From NCBI RefSeq assembly GCF_902488755.1, contig NZ_CABTXF010000036.1, positions 1 to 13,284 of the forward strand: DNA of 13,284 nucleotides, in the 5' to 3' direction. Positions 1 through 7,250 of the stretch are shown one piece after another. The notes under the pieces are model-generated. The model did not search any database. It was not told the origin of the DNA and saw nothing but the letters and a program-made list of their open reading frames with translations. The position numbers and the translations under genes were made by a program. Origin of the DNA: an uncultured Murdochiella sp. (GTDB lineage Bacteria > Bacillota > Clostridia > Tissierellales > Peptoniphilaceae). The stretch's first letter is position 1. Each line of letters begins with the position of its first letter.

Positions 1-291
1 CGCGAAAAAACGCTTTTGCCAGGGTCACTCAACTCCGAATCGACCCTGGCAGAACGCAAAAAACCGTTTTTGCCAGGGTCGAGCAACCTCATATCACCCC
101 TGGCAAAATGAAAAAAACCGCTTTTGCCAGGGTCGTGCACCCTCGAATCACCCCTGGCAAAACGCAAAAAATCGCTTTTGCCAGGGTCGTGCATCCTCAT
201 ACCGCCCCTGGCAAATAGCAAAAACAGCATTTTGCCAGGGTCAAAAATCGCATTGAACCCCTGTTAAAGGAAAAAATCGCCTCTGCCATGG
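1..291. repeat. Left tandem array of 54-bp dyad-bearing units
   Basis: GCCAGGGTC begins at 18, 72, 126, 180 and 234, an exact 54-bp period. Each copy is followed 15-17 bases later by a complementary CCCTGGC arm (44-50, 98-104, 152-158, 206-212). The fifth unit has only a decayed right arm near 258-265, and a sixth trace (GCCATGGCC) lies at 285-293. Between units lies an A-rich core, best form GGCAAAACGCAAAA. The arms can pair across the variable spacer or across the A-rich core, so every arm has two possible partners. Spacers alternate loosely between a GAATC type (units 1 and 3) and an ATATC/ATACC type (units 2 and 4). The array touches the window edge and may continue leftward. Repeat copies are too similar, and spacers too short and related, for CRISPR. 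Confidence 0.9.
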
Positions 292-372
292 CCACTCAAC
301 CCTCTTCACCCATAGCCAATCTTCAAAACAACCTTATCCAAAGCTTAGTCCTCTTCCACCTCTATCGATCCG

Positions 373-410
373 AAAAAAAGCGTCGCCAAAACGTTGTTGG
401 CGGCGCTTTT
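373..410 (-). terminator. Rho-independent terminator downstream of the aldo/keto reductase
   Basis: AAAAGCGTCGCCAA (376-389) pairs with TTGGCGGCGCTTTT (397-410) around a 7-base loop, with one G-U pair. Read on the minus strand the hairpin is followed by seven T residues (positions 379 down to 373), so it suits the leftward aldo/keto reductase transcript. On the plus strand it is followed only by TTTTCCTT. It lies about 160 bases past the reductase stop codon, with the decayed repeat copies in between. Confidence 0.8.
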
Positions 411-572
411 CCTTATAGCAGACATTTCTCGCAGCGAAATACAATTCGTATCACGAACGGTATGAGGCGAATGTTCGCGGCTTTCACCTAATCATAGGAG
501 ATATTCCTCCCAGCGAAATACAATTCAAACTTTGCGTGGCGCGTTAGGTGAATATTCATGGCATCCGTCCCA
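411..572 (-). repeat. Two degenerate tandem copies of the aldo/keto reductase 3' end
   Basis: The last roughly 80 bases of the aldo/keto reductase gene recur twice just past its stop codon. The anchor AGCKAAATAC starts at 594 (in the gene), 512 and 433. The anchor GAATATTCATGGC starts at 632 (in the gene), 550 and 469, the last copy with three changes. Spacing is therefore 79-82 bases. Read on the minus strand, the middle copy encodes AMNIHLTRHAKFELYFAG, matching the reductase tail AMNIRLTHHEWYELYLAAG. The leftmost copy is more diverged and interrupted. The copies are out of frame with the gene because the spacing is not a multiple of three. They are either a small 3'-terminal tandem duplication or the remaining 3' ends of collapsed paralogous gene copies. 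Confidence 0.85.
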
Positions 573-1499
573 TTAGGGGAGATATTTTCCTGCAGCTAAA
601 TACAACTCATACCACTCGTGATGCGTGAGACGAATATTCATGGCTTCCGCCGATTCTTTCAGGTGTTCGGGATTCATGGTTCCCACGATGACTTGGATAT
701 TTGCCGGATGGCGGAGAATCCAAGCTAAAGCGATGGCAGCCTTCGTCACCTGATATTTTTCTGCCAAGCGGGCGAGTTCGGCGTTCAGCTCCGGATAATC
801 GGGATGATCTAAGAAGCATCCGTCAATCATGCCGTATTGCAGAGGCGACCACGCCTGAATCGTAATCTCATGCAAGCGGCAGTAGTCCAAAAGCCCATTG
901 TCGCGATCTGTGGAACGATCCGTGGAAAGATTATTTAGATAGAGCGATTGATCAATAAGCTGGGATTGTTCCAGCGAGAGTTGCAACTGGTTAATAATCA
1001 GGGGTTGGCGGACATACTTGCGCAGTACTTCTAACATCATGGGAGGAACGTTGCTGACACCGAAATGACGCACCTTTCCGGATTCGACAAGAAGATCAAA
1101 GGCTTCGGCAACCTCTTGCGGATCGTAAAGAACATCCGGACGATGAAGGAGAAGCACATCCAGATAGTCAAGCTGCATTCGGCGAAGACTATCGTCCACA
1201 CTCTCCAATATATTCTTCTTCGTCCAGTCGAATTCATTGCGTTCAAAGCAAAGACCGCATTTGGTTTGAATGAGAAGGTCTTCTCGATGGATTCCGGAAG
1301 CCTTTAAGGCATCGCCAAAGCGTGTTTCGGCAACGCCTTGGGTATAGCAGGTGGCATTATCGAAATAGTTGATGCCCAGATCAACCGCCGCCTGTATCAT
1401 CGTTGCTGCTTCCTGTACGGAAAGATTCGGCATTCGCATACATCCGAGAATCATACGAACGACATTTTGAGGACCATTGGTCATGTTAATGGTATGCAT
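573..1499 (-). CDS. Aldo/keto reductase
   Basis: This 308-residue protein is a soluble NAD(P)H-dependent oxidoreductase of the aldo/keto reductase superfamily, which reduces aldehydes or ketones on a TIM barrel. The family's catalytic tetrad can be placed: Asp47 and Tyr52 (in FDNATCY), Lys80 (in QTKCGL) and His119 (in LLLHRPD). The later barrel segments GKVRHFGVSN (141-150), IQAWSPLQYG and the cofactor-side VIVGTMNPEHLKES are also present. Overall it resembles the E. coli YdhF type, but substrate and physiological role cannot be read from sequence. The ATG at 1499 is supported by an AAGGAGA ribosome binding site just upstream on the minus strand. A short internal duplication STDRSTDR lies near residues 193-200. 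It appears monocistronic, ending at the hairpin at 373-410, and its 3' end is duplicated downstream in decayed form. Confidence 0.92.
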   Translation of the reverse strand: MHTINMTNGPQNVVRMILGCMRMPNLSVQEAATMIQAAVDLGINYFDNATCYTQGVAETRFGDALKASGIHREDLLIQTKCGLCFERNEFDWTKKNILESVDDSLRRMQLDYLDVLLLHRPDVLYDPQEVAEAFDLLVESGKVRHFGVSNVPPMMLEVLRKYVRQPLIINQLQLSLEQSQLIDQSLYLNNLSTDRSTDRDNGLLDYCRLHEITIQAWSPLQYGMIDGCFLDHPDYPELNAELARLAEKYQVTKAAIALAWILRHPANIQVIVGTMNPEHLKESAEAMNIRLTHHEWYELYLAAGKYLP

Positions 1500-1862
1500 A
1501 AGGTTCTCCTTTCTTTTACCTTTTATTCTTTACCCATGATGGAAGTGGTTTTATCGATAGAACAGCATTTCGATGGAATAAATGAAGGAATCCATTCTTG
1601 TTGCTAACCTCCTCGGCGAAAACCGAATTTCGACAATCAGTGGCTTTCGAGAGAAAAACGAATCTCGCTGCAATCAGCATTCTCGTTGCAACCATATATC
1701 CTCGACCATCCTCGTCAAGAAACCGTTCCGTTCACCACATCGGCTAAATAGATCTTATTGCGAACTAATTTATGTGCATCTTGTATAGTCAAACGGCGGA
1801 CAATGGGAGATAATAGAATAAACATTCAGGAAAGTGAAGAATGATAACGAACGGAGGAATAC
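1500..1862. other. Intergenic region between divergent aldo/keto reductase and glpK
   Basis: This 363-base stretch separates two divergent genes and must contain both promoters. I see no convincing gene in it. Plus-strand reading frames (for example 1582-1788) have no recognisable protein and no good ribosome binding site. On the minus strand an AGGAGG (1608-1613) lies 12 bases before an ATG at 1595 that opens only 14 codons (to 1551). It is probably meaningless, though a leader peptide cannot be excluded. A weak direct repeat TCTCGCTGCAA / TCTCGTTGCAA and small inverted repeats (CGAGA with TCTCG) lie around 1647-1690. No riboswitch or T-box motif was recognised. Confidence 0.6.
1786..1814 (+). 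promoter_or_regulatory. Possible sigma-70 type promoter of glpK
   Basis: TAGTCA (1786-1791) and GATAAT (1809-1814) are separated by 17 bases and would start transcription about 40 bases before the glpK start codon. The -35 match is only four of six, so this is a tentative call. An overlapping pair (TTGCGA at 1758 with TGTATA at 1782) is a weaker alternative. Confidence 0.35.
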
Positions 1863-3365
1863 GTGAAGAAGTATATTTTAGCGTTTGATGCCGGAACGAC
1901 AAGCCAGCGCTGTTTACTCTTTGATCGTGACGGAAATATAGTCTCCGTTGCGCAGAAAGAAATTAAACAATACTATCCGCATCCGGGATGGGTGGAACAT
2001 AATGCTGCCGAAATATGGGCGACGCAAATTGCCGTGGCAATTGAAGCCATGCAGCGAATAAGCGTATCGGCAGAGGAAATCTCTGCCATCGGGATTACCA
2101 ATCAGCGCGAAACGACCATTGTCTGGGACAAGCAGACGGGGGAGCCGGTCATGCACGCCATTGTTTGGCAATGTCGGCGAACCGCTGATCTATGCGACCG
2201 GTTGCGCGAAGAGGGATATACCGAGCGCATCCGCCAAAAGACGGGACTGGAACTGGATGCGTATTTTTCCGCCTCGAAAATCCGCTGGATTCTTGACCAT
2301 GTGGAGGGAGCGCGGGAGAAAGCGGAACAAGGCGATTTGCTTTTCGGGACGGTGGACAGCTGGCTTATCTGGAGGCTGACAAAGGGACGTTGCCATGTGA
2401 CGGATGTTTCCAATGCCTCACGAACCATGCTGTTTAATATTCATACGATGGATTGGGATGACGAGCTGTTGGAACTTTTCCATGTGCCGAAGGCGATGCT
2501 TCCGAAGGTCTGTGCGTCCAGCGAAGTGTACGGAGAAAGTGACCGTTCCTTTTTTGGGACGCCGATTCCCATTGCCGGCGTTGCAGGCGACCAGCAGGCA
2601 GCGTTGTTCGGACAAACGTGCTTTTCGGCAGGCGACGTGAAGAATACTTATGGAACAGGCTGCTTTATGCTGATGAATACCGGTGAAAAGCCGGTAATGT
2701 CCCATCATGGTCTGGTCACGACGGTTGCCTGGAAGCGCGAGAATACGGTCTGCTATGCGCTGGAGGGGTCTATCTTTGTGGCAGGGGCAGCGGTACAGTG
2801 GCTGCGCGATGAGTTGCGTGTGATTGAGAGTGCGCCGCAGTCGGAAGAGTTGGCGCTTGCCGTGCCGGATACGAACGGGTGCTATGTAGTGCCTGCTTTT
2901 ACCGGTCTGGGCGCACCGTTCTGGGATCCGTACGCACGTGGTACGATTGTGGGACTTACGCGTGGTGTCAACCGAAATCACCTGGTGCGGGCAACGTTGG
3001 AATCGATGGCGTATCAGTCGTTGGACGTTCTTGAAGCGATGCAGGAAGACGCAGGATTATCTCTCTCCGCTTTGCGTGTGGACGGCGGTGCGACCGAAAA
3101 CAACTTCTTAATGCAGTTTCAGGCGGATATGATACGCACACCGGTGATTCGTCCGAAGTCCATTGAAACGACAGCGAAAGGGGCTGCATTTCTTGCTGGC
3201 TTAGCCGTGGGATTCTGGAAGGACTTGGATGCCTTGCGTGCGCTTCAGGCAGATGCAAAACAATATCTTCCGTCGATGGCAGAAGAGATACGAGAGAAAA
3301 AGCAGCGCGGATGGCACCGCGCTGTGCGGCTGGCGATGAATTGGGCAAAGGAGGAAGAAGAATGA
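1863..3365 (+). CDS. glpK: Glycerol kinase
   Basis: GlpK phosphorylates glycerol to sn-glycerol 3-phosphate with ATP in the cytoplasm, trapping incoming glycerol. The 500-residue length is normal for this FGGY kinase. The N-terminal phosphate-binding segment FDAGTTSQR (8-16), the glycerol-contact residues Arg82-Glu83 (in TNQRE) and Tyr134, the catalytic Asp243 (in AGVAGDQQAALFGQ) and the second ATPase-domain motif DGGATENNFLMQFQ (407-420) are all present. It starts with GTG at 1863, five bases after GGAGG (1853-1857). Low-GC Gram-positive glycerol kinases usually carry an HFFG/HFYG segment whose His is phosphorylated by HPr; here the matching segment reads SFFG (229-232), so that control residue is missing. 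No glycerol facilitator or glycerol-3-phosphate dehydrogenase gene is adjacent. Its stop overlaps the start of the next gene (ATGA), implying translational coupling. Confidence 0.96.
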   Translation: MKKYILAFDAGTTSQRCLLFDRDGNIVSVAQKEIKQYYPHPGWVEHNAAEIWATQIAVAIEAMQRISVSAEEISAIGITNQRETTIVWDKQTGEPVMHAIVWQCRRTADLCDRLREEGYTERIRQKTGLELDAYFSASKIRWILDHVEGAREKAEQGDLLFGTVDSWLIWRLTKGRCHVTDVSNASRTMLFNIHTMDWDDELLELFHVPKAMLPKVCASSEVYGESDRSFFGTPIPIAGVAGDQQAALFGQTCFSAGDVKNTYGTGCFMLMNTGEKPVMSHHGLVTTVAWKRENTVCYALEGSIFVAGAAVQWLRDELRVIESAPQSEELALAVPDTNGCYVVPAFTGLGAPFWDPYARGTIVGLTRGVNRNHLVRATLESMAYQSLDVLEAMQEDAGLSLSALRVDGGATENNFLMQFQADMIRTPVIRPKSIETTAKGAAFLAGLAVGFWKDLDALRALQADAKQYLPSMAEEIREKKQRGWHRAVRLAMNWAKEEEE

Positions 3366-4723
3366 CGGCATTAAACACGATAGTAACCCTGCTTTCGGAT
3401 AAAATCTGGTTTGTCCTCATGATTCTCCTGGTCGGCAGTGGTGTTCTCTTTTCCGTGCGGACTCGTTTTGTGCAGGTGCGACGATTTGGTCATGCTTGGC
3501 ATCGTGTGTTCGGCACATTGACCCTGTTTGGGGATAAAGCCGAGAAGGAAGGCATGAGTTCCTTTCAAGCGTTGGCAACCGCGATAGCCGCGCAGGTCGG
3601 CACGGGCAATATCGCAGGATGTGCATCGGCACTGATTTCCGGCGGCCCGGGCGCGATTTTCTGGATGTGGTTGGCGGCCTTTTTCGGGATGGCAACCATT
3701 TATGCCGAAGCGATTATGGCACAGATTACACGCAAAAAAGACGAGGACGGACAGGTCATTGGCGGTCCGGTTTATTATATACAGGAAGCCTTTCACGGAA
3801 AGTTCGGTCGTTTTTTGGCCGCCTTCTTCTCTGTATCAATCATTCTTGCTCTGGGCTTGATGGGGAATATGGTGCAATCCAATTCCATCAGCGATGCCTT
3901 TTATTCGGCGTTTGGCTGGAACCGTCTTGTGGTCGGCGCAGGTGTTGCGGTGATTGCTGGCTTTATCTTTATCGGCGGCATTTCGCGCATTGCGCAGGTC
4001 ACCGAAAAGATTGTTCCGGTGATGGCGTTTTTGTATCTCTTCGGCGGTGTGGTTTGCCTATTTATTAATCGTGCCAATCTGCTTCCGGCGATTACCTCGA
4101 TCTTTGTCGGCGCATTTCAACCACAGGCAGTTCTTGGCGCGGGAATCGGTATCACCGTTCGTCAGGCCATGCGGTATGGTGTAGCGCGCGGATTGTTTTC
4201 CAATGAAGCCGGAATGGGCTCTACACCGCACGCTCATGCGATGGCGAAAGTGGACAAACCGCAGCAGCAAGGCGAAGTAGCGATGATCGGCGTTTTCTTT
4301 GATACCTTCGTTGTACTCACCATGACAGCTCTCATCGTGCTCTCTTCTGGCGAGCTTGGCGAAATGGTTCGCTCTGGTATAACGGGCACACCGGTTGTGC
4401 AGCGTGCGGTGGGCATGGCGTTTGGCAAGAATCTGGGTGCGGCATTTATCGCGATTGCGCTTTTGTTTTTCGCCTTTTCCACCATCATCAGCTGGTTCTT
4501 CTTTGCCAAACAAAATATGCTCTACCTGTTCGGCAAGAAGGCGGTAAAACCTTTTGCCGTGCTTGTGGTACTGATGATTGTTCTGGGAGCAACCCTTAAA
4601 GTGGAACTGGTTTGGAACATGGCGGATCTCTTTAACGCCGTGATGGTCTTTCCCAACTTGCTTGCTTTGCTGATGCTTTCCGGACGGGTGGCAAAATTAT
4701 GCAAGGAAGCTGATCAAAAATAG
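3362..4723 (+). CDS. AGCS-family sodium:alanine/glycine-type symporter
   Basis: This is a 453-residue polytopic membrane protein of the alanine/glycine:cation symporter family, which imports small amino acids with sodium. The family signature VGTGNIAGCASA (79-90) followed by GGPGAIFWMWLAA (94-106), and the later SNEAGMGSTPHAHA segment, are clear. About ten or eleven hydrophobic segments span the protein and its length is typical. The frame is open further upstream (to 3311), but the ATG at 3362 is preferred: AAAGGAGG (3347-3354) stands seven bases before it and it overlaps the glpK stop by four bases. Which amino acid it carries (alanine, glycine or other) cannot be decided here. Coupling to glycerol kinase is unusual, and I know of no functional reason for it. 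Confidence 0.93.
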   Translation: MTALNTIVTLLSDKIWFVLMILLVGSGVLFSVRTRFVQVRRFGHAWHRVFGTLTLFGDKAEKEGMSSFQALATAIAAQVGTGNIAGCASALISGGPGAIFWMWLAAFFGMATIYAEAIMAQITRKKDEDGQVIGGPVYYIQEAFHGKFGRFLAAFFSVSIILALGLMGNMVQSNSISDAFYSAFGWNRLVVGAGVAVIAGFIFIGGISRIAQVTEKIVPVMAFLYLFGGVVCLFINRANLLPAITSIFVGAFQPQAVLGAGIGITVRQAMRYGVARGLFSNEAGMGSTPHAHAMAKVDKPQQQGEVAMIGVFFDTFVVLTMTALIVLSSGELGEMVRSGITGTPVVQRAVGMAFGKNLGAAFIAIALLFFAFSTIISWFFFAKQNMLYLFGKKAVKPFAVLVVLMIVLGATLKVELVWNMADLFNAVMVFPNLLALLMLSGRVAKLCKEADQK

Positions 4724-4939
4724 CTTTTGACGCGATTCCGTTTTCTTTGTCGGGGTACAAAAGGGGCGAACCGAGTGTTGTATCGAGAGGGCGTTTTAGG
4801 AAGATCACGCTTTTGCGCGGTGTTCATTGGAAAAACGAAGAGCCGTCTCTTTTCGGACAATACACCGTGACGTGTTATCGGATACACAACGCTGCCTTTT
4901 TCGGATAACCGTTTTCCGATGACAAAGAAAGGAAAGACC
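4724..4939 (+). promoter_or_regulatory. Intergenic region with repeated TTTTCGGATAA-like boxes
   Basis: Four related 11-base boxes lie in the last 75 bases: TTTTCGGACAA (4850), TTATCGGATAC (4875), TTTTCGGATAA (4898) and TTTTCCGATGA (4912). The second sits in an imperfect palindrome, GTGTTATCGGATACAC (4873-4888). Such clustered boxes upstream of a gene suggest binding sites for an unknown regulator of the following transport genes. No convincing terminator for the preceding symporter gene was found, and no clear -10/-35 pair, so read-through from glpK remains possible. Confidence 0.4.
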
Positions 4940-5494
4940 ATGAAAGCGGAAGACTATATTGTTGAACAAGTTCCCAAGCTGTATACCATTATTGCCTTAA
5001 AGGACTTTCGGCATACGCCAAACGTGGTGTTTGATGTGTTGCCGACAAAACTGATTCCTCGCGTGGACGGTTTAGATCGCGTGATTCATACGGGACCTGC
5101 CATCAGTCCAGGATCGGTTGGCGATGTTAAGCGTCCGTGGTACATGCATCCGGCGCAGTGGGATAATCTTTTTGTTCTGTTCGGCGAGCGTCATGTGGAG
5201 TTGTACACGCCGGAACATGGAAAAGTGGAAGATTTTATCGTCACGCCGGATTATATAGAGCATAATGGTAAGCGTGTGTTGGATGGCGGCGGCATTTTGA
5301 TTTGGCCGACCTACGTATTTCATCGTGTGCAATCCGGTCCGGAAGGTTCGCGATCCATTAACTTGGCAACACGCGAAGAAGGAATCGACATGCGCAACAA
5401 TTTTGATATTTATGACCTCAACGTCGAGACGGGCGAGTATCACGTCATTCGCGAAGGCTATAAAGATCAGAATATGGATGGCGCAAAACAGTAA
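4940..5494 (+). CDS. Cupin-like conserved protein, function unknown
   Basis: This 184-residue soluble protein is unlikely to be exported (no signal peptide or membrane segment). Short beta-rich stretches with His70 in WYMHPAQWDNLFVLFG, a GERHVELYTPEHG hairpin and the later WPTYVFHRVQSGPEGS (122-137, including His128) look like the two motifs of a small cupin barrel, which usually binds a metal or small ligand. I assign no reaction. The ATG at 4940 is chosen over an in-frame ATG at 4919 because AAAGGAAAG (4928-4936) is correctly spaced for 4940, whereas nothing precedes 4919. Its stop codon lies within the ribosome binding site of the next gene, so it is very probably co-transcribed and co-regulated with the membrane proteins downstream. 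Confidence 0.65.
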   Translation: MKAEDYIVEQVPKLYTIIALKDFRHTPNVVFDVLPTKLIPRVDGLDRVIHTGPAISPGSVGDVKRPWYMHPAQWDNLFVLFGERHVELYTPEHGKVEDFIVTPDYIEHNGKRVLDGGGILIWPTYVFHRVQSGPEGSRSINLATREEGIDMRNNFDIYDLNVETGEYHVIREGYKDQNMDGAKQ

Positions 5495-5509
5495 GGAGAG
5501 AAAAATATC

Positions 5510-6472
5510 GTGAAGAAAAATTGGTTTGTTGTGTTGCTCACCGCGGGAGTATCCATGCTGGCGATTCGCATGGTTGGTGAGCCGGTAGTGTACACGGGCC
5601 TTATTGCGGCGTATTTTGGCGTGGCGTTATGCGGAATGCTGTCCAACCGCCTGATCGGCGCATCGACCGGAGGCGTAATTATTGCTCTCGGTCTTCTCAT
5701 TCGTCGGTTTTGGCAGGAAATCCCGACGTTTAAGCCAAAGAAAATGGCGACGTGGACAGCGAATAATGAACAGTTTACGGCGTTTATCGGTCACTATTGG
5801 TGGGCGCTCGTTCTGGGCGGCATCGCTTTGGGCTTCTTAGCAGGGGTGTTGGGCGAAGCGTTGGAGAGACGAAGTAAAATACAGCCCCAGAAGGAAAAGA
5901 AGGAAACGGCGGAGCGTCTTTCTCCGGCACAGTATTTTACGCCGAAGCGCATTGCGCAAATGGCGATCTTCATCGCAATTGGTGTGGTGGTTAATTCCAT
6001 GCGCGTCGGTTTTGTGAGCTTCGGCGGCTTGCCGATTATCCTTTCCGGCTATCTTTTTGGTCCTGTCGGCGGCTTTTTGATTGGTGGCGTGACCGATTTA
6101 GTGGCGTTTTTGGTGCGCCCATCTTCGTATGGCTTTAATATTGCTTTTACGTTGACTTCTGCGCTGACGGGAGCAATTCCGGTATTGGTGACCGAATTAG
6201 TGGGCGGAAAGAAAAAATTCACCTTTTGGCGTGTTCTGCTGGGCGTTGCGGTCGGACAATTGCTGACATCCGTGTTTTTGGTTTCGCTCTTTATGTCTAT
6301 TTTTATCGGCGAAGCGGCAGCCAAGGCAAATTTCTTCCGTGCGTTGGTGAAACAGGGGCTTAGCGCACCGGTCTATGCGCTGTTGGTATTGTCTCTGATG
6401 GAGGCGCTTGCCAAATCGGGGCGCATGGGCGCCTTTTCCAGCAGATTGATCGCCTTACGGAAAAAAGCGTAG
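5510..6472 (+). CDS. ECF transporter S-component-like membrane protein with N-terminal extension
   Basis: The C-terminal half (about 146-305) resembles the substrate-binding S component of energy-coupling factor importers. Its features are the first helix MAIFIAIGVVVNSMRVGF, then FGGLPIILSGYLFGPVGGFLIGGVTDLVAF (171-200), close in style to folate-type (FolT-like) S proteins. S components are normally about 170-200 residues; this protein has 320. The extra N-terminal part (1-118) carries about three hydrophobic segments and is joined by a charged, Lys/Glu-rich linker (119-147). No ECF ATPase or T-component gene is nearby, so it would have to share a module encoded elsewhere. Translation starts with GTG at 5510 after GGAGAG (5495-5500), which directly follows the cupin stop. 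The substrate is unknown; folate or another vitamin is only suggested by resemblance. Confidence 0.72.
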   Translation: MKKNWFVVLLTAGVSMLAIRMVGEPVVYTGLIAAYFGVALCGMLSNRLIGASTGGVIIALGLLIRRFWQEIPTFKPKKMATWTANNEQFTAFIGHYWWALVLGGIALGFLAGVLGEALERRSKIQPQKEKKETAERLSPAQYFTPKRIAQMAIFIAIGVVVNSMRVGFVSFGGLPIILSGYLFGPVGGFLIGGVTDLVAFLVRPSSYGFNIAFTLTSALTGAIPVLVTELVGGKKKFTFWRVLLGVAVGQLLTSVFLVSLFMSIFIGEAAAKANFFRALVKQGLSAPVYALLVLSLMEALAKSGRMGAFSSRLIALRKKA

Positions 6473-6478
6473 GAGGCG

Positions 6479-7171
6479 ATGTTGAAACCGATGCGGGAAA
6501 TCCGGATGTCGGAATCGATTCGCACGGGGGTATTGCTTGCGCTTGCAGGTGGTGCAATGGATGCGCATTCGTATCTGTTTCGAGGAAATGTCTTTTCCAA
6601 TGCGCAGACAGGAAACATGCTGTTAGTGGGTGTTCATGCGGCACAAGGGGAGTTTTCTCTCGCACTATCGCATTTATGGCCTATTTTGGCATTTATGGCA
6701 GGCATTTTCCTTGCCGATCGTATACGCTACCGTAGCTCATTTTCTCGTCTGCATTGGCGGCAATGGGCAGTCGCGGTGGAAATTGTTTTGTTGGTTTTGG
6801 TGAGCGGATTGCCCAACGCTGGGGATGCGCTCGCCAATGCGCTTTTATCCTTTGCCTGCGGCATTCAGGTAGAAAGTTTCCGCTCCATTCATGGCAAGGC
6901 GGCAGCAACAACCATGCTTATTGGCAATTTGCGGAGCTTTACGACGGCGGCGGAACGTTTTTTGCGTTCGCACTCCCATGAAGCACTACGGCACATGGCG
7001 CTATACAGTGGGTTAATCGTAAGTTTTGTGTTGGGCGCGATTATCGAAAGTTGGCTCATTGCCTTGATGGGAAAAGCATCCATTCTCTTTTGTGTAATCC
7101 TGTTGAGTATTGTTTTTTGGCTGTTGTCGAATCACTCGACGAAGGATGGCTTATCGGAACAGAAAGATTGA
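6479..7171 (+). CDS. DUF1275 (YoaK family) membrane protein
   Basis: This is a 230-residue integral membrane protein with about six hydrophobic segments. The N-terminal signature GGAMDAHSY (24-32) and NAQTGN (41-46), then the central SFACGIQVESFR and the ATTMLIGNLRSF segment, mark the DUF1275/YoaK family, whose biochemical role is not established. The ATG at 6479 follows TAGGAGG (6470-6476, overlapping the stop of the previous gene) by only two bases. A TTG at 6482 would have better spacing, and an ATG at 6491 is a further alternative, so the start is uncertain by a few codons. Its tight spacing after the ECF-like gene argues for one operon. Confidence 0.85.
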   Translation: MLKPMREIRMSESIRTGVLLALAGGAMDAHSYLFRGNVFSNAQTGNMLLVGVHAAQGEFSLALSHLWPILAFMAGIFLADRIRYRSSFSRLHWRQWAVAVEIVLLVLVSGLPNAGDALANALLSFACGIQVESFRSIHGKAAATTMLIGNLRSFTTAAERFLRSHSHEALRHMALYSGLIVSFVLGAIIESWLIALMGKASILFCVILLSIVFWLLSNHSTKDGLSEQKD

Positions 7172-7250
7172 TAGTTGTGCATGTCCTTTTCGCTTGCCCA
7201 TGTGCGGTAAGACAGAGAAAAAGGAAAATAGAAACGTAGAAAGAAGTGTA

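Noticed and set aside
1..291. CRISPR array at the left edge
   Set aside because: The whole 54-bp unit is repeated, spacers are related to each other and alternate in type, and no cas gene is present. It is a degenerate tandem dyad array.
288..491. Small plus-strand gene of 67 codons
   Set aside because: It runs through the terminator hairpin and the decayed reductase copies, has no ribosome binding site and encodes no recognisable protein.
1551..1595. 14-codon minus-strand leader peptide before the aldo/keto reductase
   Set aside because: The AGGAGG lies 12 bases from the ATG, which is too far for confidence, and there is no attenuator-like structure before the reductase.
2418..2981. 187-residue minus-strand frame inside glpK
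   Set aside because: Composition is shadow-like (many Arg, His, Cys), there is no ribosome binding site, and glpK on the other strand is unmistakable.
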